Positions 1 to 8,277 of a DNA stretch of 64,000 bases are shown piece by piece. The DNA comes from Brockia lithotrophica (GTDB lineage: Bacteria > Bacillota > Bacilli > Thermicanales > DSM-22653). The DNA is taken from NCBI RefSeq assembly GCF_003633725.1, contig NZ_RBIJ01000001.1:689302-753301 (forward strand). Reading direction: 5' to 3'. Below the pieces are notes generated by a model. That model ran no database searches. It saw only the letters and a list, made by a program, of their open reading frames with translations, and had not been told where the DNA came from. A program made the translations under genes and the position numbers. Positions within the stretch are counted from its first letter, which is position 1; each line of letters begins with the position of its first letter.

Positions 1-1
1 G

Positions 2-1486
2 GATAAGCACGTCGACGACGCGGCGCGCCAAGAAGACCTCACGGCAAGCATCGCCGCTTCCGAAGAGGTACAGCCCGCGAAAAACCCTCTCCCCCCTGGC
101 GTGGAGGAGCCGTACTGCGATTGCCTCGCGGATAAGCTCCGTCCGCCCGCAGATTGGCTTCCGACGCGTTACTCTAAGTCGCTTTGGGCTTTGCGGGAGC
201 TTCCGACTTCGGAAGAGATTAAGGAGTACCAGGAACGGGAGCGGAAGCAAAACCTCAAGCCGCAGAGCTCTAAGGAGTTCCTGATGTCTCATGCAATGAT
301 TCCTGCTATGGATGGTGCGGCGCATCCTGTTACGGAACCTAGGGCTGACTGGAATGCCTTGGTCGGTTTTACTGAAAAGCCATCCTTTGTCAAAGGCTAC
401 TACGATCCACAGACTTACATCGACCGCATTCGTTTTGAGTATCTTGGCCCTGATTATTACAAAGGTCCTATCCCTGGGAGCCGCGTAGAAGAGGCGTTTA
501 TGGAACGTTATGCTGTCTCTTCTGTGAGCCCTGATGAGAATCCCATAGCTTGGTCTCCAGAGTTCCTTCAGCGTACCGGTGGGAAGCCGCTAAAAGATGC
601 ACCTGATGCCTACGATCCAGAAGCGGGACTTCTTTGGGATCAGTTGAGCCCAGATGTTCAATGGATTTCCCCTCTTAGTTTTTCTACTGGTGAATTCTCT
701 AGAGTAATTCTCCTCGATTACAAACTCGATGAAAAGGGCCACCTCAAGGAGTTCACGTTCCGTCCTGTGGGTCACCGTGAGTCTTTTCGAGTGCACATTG
801 CGAATCCGATCGAGAGCTTCATTCTGAACCGCTTTTGGTCGGGATTTCCGTGGTACGATAAGAACACGGCGCCGATGCTTCCTGCGAATAAGGAAAACGA
901 GCAGTACTTGCAGGATCTCATTCGCTACCGTCAGCCTGTGTTGATCCGTTTGGCGGATAGTTTTCCTCGTAGGACGCCAATGGAATGGATACGTTGGACT
1001 AAGAATGAGGAGTACATTCACGCTTATGATCCCATGGACAACAAGGTGGTGTTTGAGGCTACGATACCGAAGAAAGGAATTCCGAATACATTTGTGCGTT
1101 ATTACTACGGTGGTGACTTTGTGTTTGAACTTTCTGAGCGCGCTTTTGATTCGATAAGAATGTTTATCACACAAGCAGAAATACAACCGGAACTCGCAGA
1201 AAAATTCTTAAAAGAAAAACCCGAAGAGACAAAAGAAAAGATAGAAAAGCAATGGAACGTAGCTTGGACAGGATTCAAAGATTTCAACAGGAAAAAAGAA
1301 GGATTATACACTTACAACTACAGCTTACGAGAACGTCTCGTACTTCTTGCGCCTCCGTTCACTGGAATTAAAGAGTACAACGGACCAATCAAGTTCCCGT
1401 ACGAGAACAACCCGGAATGGAAGAAGGATCCAAAGGGATTTTCAAGAGAGTACGGTTTTTCTTACACAGGTTACCCTTTTAATTAA
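2..1486 (+). CDS. Unrecognised protein, 5' end outside window
   Basis: I do not recognise this protein. The frame is open from base 2 with no stop, so the gene almost certainly starts before the window. A GTG at 101 is only an internal possibility and has no convincing ribosome binding site. About 494 residues are visible. It is rich in Tyr, Trp, Phe and Pro, with no obvious membrane segment and no nucleotide-binding or metal motif that I can name. The middle reads as a soluble beta-rich protein, and the last ~110 residues are Lys/Glu-rich. Base use is clearly less GC-rich than in the core genes downstream, and the last ~330 bases are A-rich. This suggests an accessory or recently acquired gene. 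A weak stem-loop follows the stop. Confidence 0.6.
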   Translation, partial: DKHVDDAARQEDLTASIAASEEVQPAKNPLPPGVEEPYCDCLADKLRPPADWLPTRYSKSLWALRELPTSEEIKEYQERERKQNLKPQSSKEFLMSHAMIPAMDGAAHPVTEPRADWNALVGFTEKPSFVKGYYDPQTYIDRIRFEYLGPDYYKGPIPGSRVEEAFMERYAVSSVSPDENPIAWSPEFLQRTGGKPLKDAPDAYDPEAGLLWDQLSPDVQWISPLSFSTGEFSRVILLDYKLDEKGHLKEFTFRPVGHRESFRVHIANPIESFILNRFWSGFPWYDKNTAPMLPANKENEQYLQDLIRYRQPVLIRLADSFPRRTPMEWIRWTKNEEYIHAYDPMDNKVVFEATIPKKGIPNTFVRYYYGGDFVFELSERAFDSIRMFITQAEIQPELAEKFLKEKPEETKEKIEKQWNVAWTGFKDFNRKKEGLYTYNYSLRERLVLLAPPFTGIKEYNGPIKFPYENNPEWKKDPKGFSREYGFSYTGYPFN

Positions 1487-1497
1487 GTTTTTGACTA

Positions 1498-1525
1498 CGC
1501 CGCCAGTTTATCGGCGGCGAATTTT
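1498..1525 (+). terminator. Weak terminator-like hairpin
   Basis: CGCCGCC (1498-1504) and GGCGGCG (1513-1519) can form a 7-bp GC stem around an 8-base loop, followed by AATTTT. It lies 11 bases after the stop at 1486 and before the ribosome binding site of the next small ORF, so it may be a leaky terminator. Confidence 0.4.
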
Positions 1526-1543
1526 CATTGGGAGGTGTATTTA

Positions 1544-1681
1544 ATGTTAAGAAAGCGCATTGCTATTTTGTTTGTTATAGACGCGCTTTTATCTATGTTT
1601 GTATGGCCCGTTCCATCTAATGCTGAGCTAGTGGGGGTGCATCTTTCTACTGGAAATGCGAGTCCAGAACTGCTTTTTTAA
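1544..1681 (+). CDS. Small exported-peptide ORF, possibly truncated
   Basis: A 45-residue ORF starting at ATG 1544 behind a good ribosome binding site (GGGAGGTG, 1530-1537). The N terminus looks like a signal peptide: a basic start (MLRKR), a hydrophobic stretch to about residue 22, then a PSNA-E sequence that could be a cleavage site near residue 27. Only about 18 residues would remain after cleavage. It may be the intact start of an exported protein whose remainder was lost, because downstream sequence soon meets stops in all frames. Base use is AT-richer than in the core genes, like the gene before it. No family is recognised. Confidence 0.4.
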   Translation: MLRKRIAILFVIDALLSMFVWPVPSNAELVGVHLSTGNASPELLF

Positions 1682-2135
1682 ACCGAATAAGCACTTAGCT
1701 ACAACTGAGATGATTTTTTTAAATAAATAAATTGAAAGGATTTACGTATCTCGATGTACGTGGAAACCAAAGTTTTAACGTTTCTTTAATCAATAATAAT
1801 ATTCTTGTGTGTATTTCTCCTAAAAATTACCAAAACATTATACAAAGAATCCTATAGATCGCAACGGACCGGTTTTTTCGAACGATCGGAGATCGACGAC
1901 TGTGCAAAAAGAAAGGGGGGTGTTCCGGCGGGAGAGTCCTAGCGATGTACAACTCTCAGGCCGGTAGAGTTTAGCTCTTGTATCCCTTTTCCTTGGCATA
2001 GCAAACAGGCGCGCCGATAGCATCTCTCTGCCAGATCGTAACCTCTAACCCACAACGGCGCGCGAAAACCGGATCCTGCGTCAGCTCGGCATGCGGAAAA
2101 CCAAGCGAGGTAGTACAGTTGGCATTCCATTCCGA
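1682..2135. other. Intergenic stretch without supported gene
   Basis: The first ~170 bases are very AT-rich, including a short frame (1732-1857) beginning LKGFTYLDV, but there is no start signal or recognisable family. The remainder is GC-richer and carries only short frames without ribosome binding sites. No tRNA, terminator or repeat was recognised. The shift in base composition near 1860 may mark the edge of an acquired segment. Confidence 0.4.
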
Positions 2136-2918
2136 TCAAACGCCGGGATCCTCCAAACCTGCGGCATCGAGGACATCGTCGCGTCGGAAGAGCTCGGCAG
2201 GCGAACCCCGGAAGAGAACGGTGCCCTCAGAAAGCACGACCACGTCCTCCGCCCAACGGGCGACGAAACGCATGTCGTGCGTGGCCACAACGAGATCTAC
2301 GCCAGAGGCAAAGAGGTCCTCGAGAATGGCCAAGAGGAGACGACGACCCCGGGGATCGAGGAAGGCCATGGGTTCGTCGAGGAGGAGAACTTCAGGTTCG
2401 GCGGCGAGGAGGCCGGCAAGGGCGACGAGTTTCTTCTGTCCGAAGGAGAGCTCCCGCGGCGGGCGGTCGGCGAGGGATTCGATGCCCAGCCGCGCCAGGG
2501 CAGCGCGAGCCCGGCGTTCCGCTTCTTCCCAGGGCAGGCCTCGGTGCAAAGGCGTAAAGGCCACGTCTTCGAGCACCGTGAGAGAGATGAGCATGTCGTC
2601 AGGGTCTTGAAAGAGGATCCCGACGCTCTGCAGGAGCTTCTCCCGTTCCCGTGCCGGAAGGGTGGGTGCGGGATAGACCTCCGTGCCCCGAAACGCGACG
2701 CGTCCCTTCTCGGGCGTAAAGAGACCGCGGAGGACGAAGAATGTCGTCGTCTTGCCCGAACCGTTGGCTCCGACGAAGGCGACGCGCCTTCGTCGCCGCA
2801 AGACGAAGTCCACGCCGCGAAGGGCCCACGGTGACCCCTCTCGGTAGCGGAAGTGCACGCCTTCTACGCGAAAGAGCTCTTCGGACAGCGCAACCGAATA
2901 CTCCGCAACGGACACCAC
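2136..2918 (-). CDS. cbiO: ECF transporter ATPase, CbiO-type
   Basis: ATP-binding subunit of an energy-coupling-factor metal importer. It drives uptake through the CbiQ-CbiM-CbiN membrane parts encoded just upstream. The 260 residues show all ABC motifs: Walker A GANGSGKTT (50-58), Q-loop Gln104, signature LSFGQ (157-161), Walker B LLLDEP (178-183) and H-loop His214. Start GTG 2918 has GGAAG seven bases upstream. The 87-bp gap after cbiQ is unusual in an otherwise overlapping operon, but no terminator is seen in it. The substrate is probably Co2+, inferred from the presence of cbiN; Ni2+ is the alternative. Confidence 0.9.
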   Translation of the reverse strand: MVSVAEYSVALSEELFRVEGVHFRYREGSPWALRGVDFVLRRRRRVAFVGANGSGKTTTFFVLRGLFTPEKGRVAFRGTEVYPAPTLPAREREKLLQSVGILFQDPDDMLISLTVLEDVAFTPLHRGLPWEEAERRARAALARLGIESLADRPPRELSFGQKKLVALAGLLAAEPEVLLLDEPMAFLDPRGRRLLLAILEDLFASGVDLVVATHDMRFVARWAEDVVVLSEGTVLFRGSPAELFRRDDVLDAAGLEDPGV

Positions 2919-3005
2919 ACCGCTCGACTTCCTTTCTCGGCGGGCGACCGCCCGCCCTCTGGGTCGGGCAACCGCCCGAACCGCCTCAAACTCCGATTTC
3001 CGAAC

Positions 3006-3746
3006 TCAACGCCGCCAAAGCGTAAGGGCTATGACCCCCGCGTAATCCCACACCACCACCGCGAGCACCACGGCAACGAGGAGGACGAAGCGCAACGCCT
3101 CCCCGGGAAGCGCGGGAGGAAAGGGGCGCCCGAGGAAACGCCCGGAAAACCCGCGGGCCCGAAGGGCCAACGCCGTCCGCCGACTGCGTGCCTCCGTGCG
3201 CCAGTAAAGAGCGCCGAGGAGACGGGCGAGGGTACGGGTGGCGCTCACGGTAAAGAACCGCCCTTCGCGGAACCCCCGAGCCCGAAGGGCGAGACGCATG
3301 CGCGCCGCTTCCTCCGCCAGATGTTCCCCGTAGCGCACGGTATAGGCGAGGAGGAGGACGAAGACGTCGGGCACGCGCCACGAGGACAGCACGCGAAAGA
3401 CGTCGTCGAGGGACGTCCGGGCGAAAAGCCACGCGAGTAGGAGAGCGACAAAGGCGAGGCGTGTCCCGTACAGCGCCGCCTGGGCCAGCCCGGCCGCGGG
3501 CGTAGCCGCGAGGAGCGGAAAAAAGATAAAGAAAAAGACGATCCAGGGCAAAACCACCGCGAGGCGGCGGGAGCTTTGCAGGATCCCCTGCCGCCCTACC
3601 TCCGCAAAGAAAAGGAGGGCCGCACCGAGATCCAACGCGGCCCCCGCGACGGGGGTGCGGACGCTCACCCCGAGAAAGGCGGCGAGGAGGACCAAAGCGA
3701 CGCGGTACGGGGGGTGTCGGAGGACGCTCCGGTTTTCCTGGATCAC
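3006..3746 (-). CDS. cbiQ: ECF transporter transmembrane subunit CbiQ
   Basis: Membrane T-component that couples the ATPase to the substrate-binding subunit. The 246 residues contain several hydrophobic segments and the two Ala-Arg-Gly signatures of the family (ARG at 156-158 and 197-199, both within LRARGF), which contact the ATPase. Its start overlaps the end of cbiN by four bases (ATGA), so translation is probably coupled. Confidence 0.9.
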   Translation of the reverse strand: MIQENRSVLRHPPYRVALVLLAAFLGVSVRTPVAGAALDLGAALLFFAEVGRQGILQSSRRLAVVLPWIVFFFIFFPLLAATPAAGLAQAALYGTRLAFVALLLAWLFARTSLDDVFRVLSSWRVPDVFVLLLAYTVRYGEHLAEEAARMRLALRARGFREGRFFTVSATRTLARLLGALYWRTEARSRRTALALRARGFSGRFLGRPFPPALPGEALRFVLLVAVVLAVVVWDYAGVIALTLWRR

Positions 3747-4069
3747 GGTTTTTCGGAACTCCTCCCGTTCGAAGCGGGGCGTCCGTCCGAATCCGCCCCC
3801 GGGCGCGGGGCGAGAAGCCGACCTACGCCGACGAAGACGCCAAACGCGAGAAGGACGCCCAACACTCCCGCCGCGGCCGTGGATGCCCCTTCGGGGAGCC
3901 CGGGAATCTGGTACTCCGCAAAGGGGGCGTGAAACACCTCGCGCGCCCGCTCCATGTACCCGAGCTGTTCTCCGGCGGTCTCAAATCCGTCCGGATAGTT
4001 GGAAGAAACGAGGGACAACAGGCCGCCGACGACGAGGGCGATGACGAGCCACCACACCCATCGCTTCAC
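3743..4069 (-). CDS. cbiN: Cobalt transporter small subunit CbiN
   Basis: A 108-residue protein with two hydrophobic segments (about 5-22 and 63-87) separated by an extracytoplasmic loop with the family motif SSNYPDGFE. CbiN assists metal loading of CbiM in cobalt ECF systems. I chose GTG 4069, which overlaps the cbiM stop by four bases (GTGA); a much longer frame upstream only runs through cbiM in the wrong frame. The C-terminal ~20 residues are polar and low complexity. Confidence 0.85.
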   Translation of the reverse strand: MKRWVWWLVIALVVGGLLSLVSSNYPDGFETAGEQLGYMERAREVFHAPFAEYQIPGLPEGASTAAAGVLGVLLAFGVFVGVGRLLAPRPGADSDGRPASNGRSSEKP

Positions 4070-4698
4070 GGGCGCATCCCCCCCGCGTACCCCGAGGCGC
4101 CGAAGTGTGTGCGAAAGGCGAAGGGTAGGAGGACCGCCGTGATCAACCCTTCTCCGATCCCGATGAGGGCGTGCCAGTAGAGGAGCGCCTGAAAGGCAAG
4201 GGCGTAGGAGACGACCCCGGAAAGCCCAAGACCCAAGGCAGCGGTTGCCGCCGCCGCCACAGCGCTCGTCCACCCGGCCACAAACCCCTTGACCGGGACG
4301 GAAATGCGCCCTAGGGCGTCGTACACGAGCCGGCCGACGAGTGGGCCTACGATCGCCATGTCTAGGATGTTCATCCCGAGGGCGGTGATCCCCCCGTCTT
4401 GAAAGAGGAGCGCCTGCAGGACGAGCACCGTGGACATGATGAGCGTCGCGGGCCAAAAGCCGAAGATGATCGCCGCAAAGGCGCCGCCCAAAAGGTGGCC
4501 GGAAGTTGCCGCACCGAGAAGCGGGAAGTTCACCATCTGTGCGGCGAAGATGAAGGCCGCCGTCGCTCCCATCGCCGGAAGGCGTTCGGCATCGAGCTCC
4601 CGCCCCACCTTGCGCGCCGCAACGGCGAGTACGCCCAGAGAAAGCGCTCCCGCGCCGAGGAGCACCGGAGGCGAAAGGATCCCGTCGGGGATGTGCAC
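4066..4698 (-). CDS. cbiM: ECF metal-binding membrane subunit CbiM
   Basis: Substrate-capture subunit of the importer. The 210 residues begin MHIPDG, the hallmark N terminus whose His2 and N-terminal amine bind the metal ion in CbiM/NikM. Further family features are QMVNFPLLGAATSGHLLGG, with the conserved His in the SGHLLGG part, and about six or seven membrane segments. Start GTG 4698 follows GGAGGG at good spacing. First gene of cbiMNQO; no cobalamin riboswitch was found upstream. Confidence 0.9.
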   Translation of the reverse strand: MHIPDGILSPPVLLGAGALSLGVLAVAARKVGRELDAERLPAMGATAAFIFAAQMVNFPLLGAATSGHLLGGAFAAIIFGFWPATLIMSTVLVLQALLFQDGGITALGMNILDMAIVGPLVGRLVYDALGRISVPVKGFVAGWTSAVAAAATAALGLGLSGVVSYALAFQALLYWHALIGIGEGLITAVLLPFAFRTHFGASGYAGGMRP

Positions 4699-4867
4699 GA
4701 CACATCCCTCCTGTCACAAAAAGTTCACAAACCTTCCACCTCCAACTTTACACCCGCCGTGGCACGAATGCAATGCGCGAGGTGCGGGTCGTGTACAAAA
4801 GGTCCGTTCAACGTACTCATTCCCTAGCCTAAAAAAAGACACTCCCGCCCCCATACTCGCCCGGAAA

Positions 4868-4898
4868 ACAAAAAAGCCCGGGCTCTGAGGCCCGAGCT
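4868..4898 (-). terminator. Rho-independent terminator of the efflux operon
   Basis: Read on the minus strand, AGCTCGGGC and GCCCGGGCT form a stem around a 6-base loop, followed directly by a run of T (the A-run at 4868-4875 on the plus strand). It lies about 50 bases past the stop of the MFS gene. Confidence 0.8.
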
Positions 4899-4951
4899 CA
4901 AGTGTCTTCCCGGCTTTCGTTTTCGAGGAAACTCGACGAGAAGGTACGGAA

Positions 4952-6520
4952 TCACGTGGAAAGCTCAGACGGAGGAACTTCCGGGCGTGCGCGGCGCGGA
5001 AGGAGGAATGTGAGGAAGAGCGGTACGAAGAGGATCCAAAAGGAGACGCGGAAGGCGTCGTTGATCCCGGCGACAAAGGCCGCCTTTTGTACCGTACCGA
5101 AGAGCTGAAGGCTCAAGGCGTTTTGCGCAAGGGGAATGGGCACACCTAGGCTCGCCATCCCGTGGACGACCTGGGCGAAGATTTCCGAACGCACGGGCCC
5201 AGAAAGGGCGTCCGCCGAAGAGCCAAGGTGGGCTTTGGTGGCCTGAGACATCACCGTGACGAGAAAGGACGTCCCTACGGAACCTGCCACCATGCGGATC
5301 GTATTTTGCATCGCTGTGCCGTGGCTCTGGAGGGACTGCGGGAGGTAGTTCATCCCCACGGCCATGAGCGGCATCATGTAGAACCCGAGACCGATTCCGC
5401 GAAGGGTGTACAGCCAGATGAGGTGTTCGTACGTGGTCTCCAAGGTGAGGTGGGAGAAGGCATAGGTCGTGATGAGGGTGATGAGAAACCCGAAAAAGGC
5501 GAGGGGGCGCGGACCGAAGCGGTCGAAGAGCGCTCCGGCGACGGGAGAAAAGAGCCCCATGACGAGCGATCCCGGAAGGAGGAGGAGTCCCGCCTCGAGG
5601 GGCGTAAAGCCCCGGATCGTCTGGAGGTAGAGGGGCAAGAGTACCATCGCCGAGTACATGGCAAAGGTGGCCAAAGAGCCAATGAGGAGACCGAGGGTAA
5701 ACACGGGAGAGCGGAAGACGCGGAACTCGAGGAGCGGGGTGTCCTGGGTGAGGGAACGGAGGACGAAAAACCCCACGAAGAGCACTCCGAGGACGATGGT
5801 GGTGAGAACCTCCGCATCGCCCCATCCCTTGGTACCCGCCTCGCTCGTCCCGTAGAGAAGGGAGCCAAACCCTACGACGGCAAAAAACGCGCCGAGCGGA
5901 TCCCACTTGGGTCGCGTGATCGGGATGATGGGACCGAGCCAGAGCACCGCGAGGAAGATGTCCACGAGGATAAAGGGCAAAAAGAGAAAGAAGAGCATCC
6001 GCCAATGGGCGTACTCGACGATCCAGCCGGAAAGCGTGGGCCCCAGGGCGGGGGCGAGGATGAGGGCGAGGCCCATGACGCCCATCGCCTTCCCGCGTTG
6101 CTCAGGCGGAAAGATCGTGAGGAAGACGGCCATCATGAGGGGCATCATGAGGCCGGCGCCCACCGCCTGAAGGACGCGCCCCGCAAGGAGGACGTGAAAG
6201 GTCGGAGAAAATCCGGCGACGAGGGAGCCCACGAAGTAGGCCCCCATCGCCGTAAGGAAGAGCGAGCGCGTCGAGTACGTGTGCATGAGAAAGGCGCTGA
6301 TCGGCACGAGCACGCCGTTTACGAGGAGGTACGCGGTCACGAGCCACTGGGCGGTCGAAGCGGTGATGTCAAAGTCCTGCATGATGTGGGGAAGCGCGAT
6401 GTTCATGAGCGTCTGGTTGAGGAACTCGAAAAACGCCCCAAGGATGAACACGAACATGATCTTCATCGGTGAGGCCGGAAGGTCCTGCGGGCGCTCGAAC
6501 GCCCCCTGCACCACGGTCAC
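4952..6520 (-). CDS. MFS multidrug efflux transporter, DHA2 (EmrB/QacA-like)
   Basis: A 522-residue major-facilitator transporter with about 14 predicted membrane segments. It is typical of the DHA2 group that exports drugs or toxic organics using the proton gradient. Visible features are an acidic residue in the first segment (FFEFLNQTLMNIALP), the motif A-like loop EQRGKAMG and the antiporter motif C (APALGPTLSGW). I prefer GTG 6520, because GGGAGGGG lies just upstream; the frame is also open to a TTG at 6568 without a ribosome binding site. It follows an HlyD-type adaptor and a MarR regulator, the usual EmrAB arrangement. Confidence 0.88.
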   Translation of the reverse strand: MTVVQGAFERPQDLPASPMKIMFVFILGAFFEFLNQTLMNIALPHIMQDFDITASTAQWLVTAYLLVNGVLVPISAFLMHTYSTRSLFLTAMGAYFVGSLVAGFSPTFHVLLAGRVLQAVGAGLMMPLMMAVFLTIFPPEQRGKAMGVMGLALILAPALGPTLSGWIVEYAHWRMLFFLFLPFILVDIFLAVLWLGPIIPITRPKWDPLGAFFAVVGFGSLLYGTSEAGTKGWGDAEVLTTIVLGVLFVGFFVLRSLTQDTPLLEFRVFRSPVFTLGLLIGSLATFAMYSAMVLLPLYLQTIRGFTPLEAGLLLLPGSLVMGLFSPVAGALFDRFGPRPLAFFGFLITLITTYAFSHLTLETTYEHLIWLYTLRGIGLGFYMMPLMAVGMNYLPQSLQSHGTAMQNTIRMVAGSVGTSFLVTVMSQATKAHLGSSADALSGPVRSEIFAQVVHGMASLGVPIPLAQNALSLQLFGTVQKAAFVAGINDAFRVSFWILFVPLFLTFLLPRRARPEVPPSELST

Positions 6521-6620
6521 GCGAACCCCTCCCTTCCCGTTCCCATTCCCGATGCGCCTCTGAGACAAAGGGCGCTTACCTCAGCCTCGCGCGCCTGCGC
6601 CAGGGCTGCGCGACCGCCCT

Positions 6621-7469
6621 TCAGCGGCTGCGCGCGATCTTTACCGTCGCCGAGAGCCCGGGGACGAGCTGGACGTCTTGCGGCACCGAGCTGAGTTCGA
6701 TCCGAACGGGAAGTTTCTCCGAAGTCTCGCCCGTCCCGGGAAGCGTGGGTAGAAGGGAAAACATGCCTTCCGTGTACAGCCCCTTCTCCACAACCTTCCC
6801 TTGGAGCTTCGTCCCGGGATAGGCCGTAAGCCAGACCTCGACGTCGTTCCCCACGGCCACGTCGGGGTAATCCGCTTCGGATACGAGGGCACGGACGTAC
6901 AGCTTCGAAAAGTCGAAGGCGTAGGCAAGGGGCGTCCCCGCCCCGACGAGCGAGCCCTCCTCTTGAGAACGAAGGACGATCGTCCCGTCTTGAGGCATCG
7001 TGATGGGCACGCGCACGCGCGCAACCTCGCCTGCGGCCTGCCCCGAAGCCCCGGAAGTGCTGGATTGCGCGGCACCGGGCTGACCGGAAGCCCGGGGAGC
7101 TCCGGGTTGCGCACCGCCGGAAGGCGCTCCGGAAGGGGACTGCGTCCCGCCGGACGTCGGCGCGCCGGACTGAACCGTGCCTGGGGCTCCCGCCGCCCCC
7201 GCGCCGGGGGTCTGTTGCGGGAAGCACACGTACCCGAGGACGTCGCCGGCCTTGTAGGTCTTCCCCACCTCCGCCGTGAACTCGACGAGCTTGCCGTTTT
7301 GCGGTGCGACGATCGTGATCTTCGTCCCGTCTACCTTGGCATCCTTCACCAGTACGTAGGTGCTTCGTTCCTTGTAGAGGTGGATTCCGTAGTACGCACC
7401 GACTACCGCCACCGCAAGCGTGAGAAGGATGGCCACCGTCCACGCCACTTTGGCCCACGACTTCGACAT
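6621..7469 (-). CDS. HlyD/EmrA-type efflux adaptor
   Basis: A 282-residue membrane-fusion-type protein with an N-terminal anchor (about 9-28), then a lipoyl/barrel-sandwich half (IVAPQNGKLVEFTAEVGKTY). A Gly/Ala/Pro/Ser low-complexity linker (about 85-135) is followed by the second half (VPITMPQDGTIVLRSQ) and a beta-barrel end. The long alpha-hairpin of Gram-negative EmrA is replaced by the short linker, as expected in an organism without an outer membrane. Start ATG 7469 follows GGGAGGG. It probably acts with the MFS protein downstream. Confidence 0.85.
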   Translation of the reverse strand: MSKSWAKVAWTVAILLTLAVAVVGAYYGIHLYKERSTYVLVKDAKVDGTKITIVAPQNGKLVEFTAEVGKTYKAGDVLGYVCFPQQTPGAGAAGAPGTVQSGAPTSGGTQSPSGAPSGGAQPGAPRASGQPGAAQSSTSGASGQAAGEVARVRVPITMPQDGTIVLRSQEEGSLVGAGTPLAYAFDFSKLYVRALVSEADYPDVAVGNDVEVWLTAYPGTKLQGKVVEKGLYTEGMFSLLPTLPGTGETSEKLPVRIELSSVPQDVQLVPGLSATVKIARSR

Positions 7470-7498
7470 CGCGCACCCTCCCTTGCAGATTCAACCCG

Positions 7499-7960
7499 TT
7501 ATACTCCGCGTTCCGCGTCCGAAGTTCCTGGACCCAACGCTTCGTCGAGAATTCTAAGGCTGCGAACGCAACTCTCGAGGAGGTCCTCCCCCAGCTTCTC
7601 CAAAATCTCCGCAAAGCGTGCGGCGATCCGCCTCTCGATCTCTCGGTAGAACCTCTCCCCGTCCGGCGTCACCCGAAGGCGGACGATGCGGCGGTCGCCC
7701 GGATCGACCTCCTTTTCTACGTATCCCCTGCGCACGAGCCCTTCTGCCGTAGCCGTGACGAAGCTCTTGCTCACGGAAAACCCTTGGGCCAAACTCCCTA
7801 CAGACACCGGCCCGTGCTCCAGCACGTACCGAAGGATGGCCAGCTCGGCAAACGAAATCTCCTGAACTTCGCGGGCTATTTCCTGCTTGATCCGATGACC
7901 GACCTTGCGGAGCAGGTGGTAGAACTCTGCCAGGTATTCTTGCCGCCCCCGATCCACCAC
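7499..7960 (-). CDS. MarR-family transcriptional regulator
   Basis: A 153-residue winged-helix regulator with the MarR pattern: dimer helix, recognition helix (SVSKSFVTATAEGLVRRGYV) and the wing signature DPGDRRIVRLRVT. First gene of the operon, with the efflux genes 30 bases behind it. It presumably represses its own operon through the palindrome 25 bases upstream of its start. Start GTG 7960 follows GGGAGGGG. Ligand unknown. Confidence 0.9.
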   Translation of the reverse strand: MVDRGRQEYLAEFYHLLRKVGHRIKQEIAREVQEISFAELAILRYVLEHGPVSVGSLAQGFSVSKSFVTATAEGLVRRGYVEKEVDPGDRRIVRLRVTPDGERFYREIERRIAARFAEILEKLGEDLLESCVRSLRILDEALGPGTSDAERGV

Positions 7961-7985
7961 CTCCCCCTCCCTTCGCGTCCATACT

Positions 7986-8004
7986 GTTCGTTAACTAAAC
8001 GAAC
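7986..8004 (-). promoter_or_regulatory. Probable MarR operator
   Basis: A perfect inverted repeat GTTCGTT-N5-AACGAAC, 25 bases upstream of the marR start. Size, symmetry and position fit an autoregulatory MarR box. Confidence 0.65.
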
Positions 8005-8075
8005 GAACCGAACGCCAACCATTATGCCCCGCCCCACGGCGGTTGTCAAGGGAAGCGGGCGAAGCGACCGCTCAG

Positions 8076-8116
8076 AAAAAAGCCCGGCGGAGGCGCACGC
8101 CTCCGCCGGGAGGCTT
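8076..8116 (-). terminator. Terminator of the era-glyS operon
   Basis: A 12-13 bp GC stem (left arm 8083-8095, right arm 8098-8110). On the minus strand it is followed by a GCTTTTTTC run. It lies about 170 bases past the glyS stop. Confidence 0.8.
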
Positions 8117-8277
8117 TTCGTATACGCCTTCCCCGGGAATGTCCTTCTCCGGATACGGATGCCGGGCGGTCGGGGCGCCGGGAAAGGCGGGCGTGCACCT
8201 CCCCGAACGTTTCCTCTCCCCGACCTTTCGTTTCCGGAGGGGGCAGGACCGCTTCGGAGGCAAGGCCCTCGACGGGT

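Noticed and set aside
4699-4850. Cobalamin riboswitch upstream of cbiMNQO
   Set aside because: A GCCACGG sequence resembles part of a B12 box, but the other conserved riboswitch segments are absent and the 150-base region is too short for the full fold.
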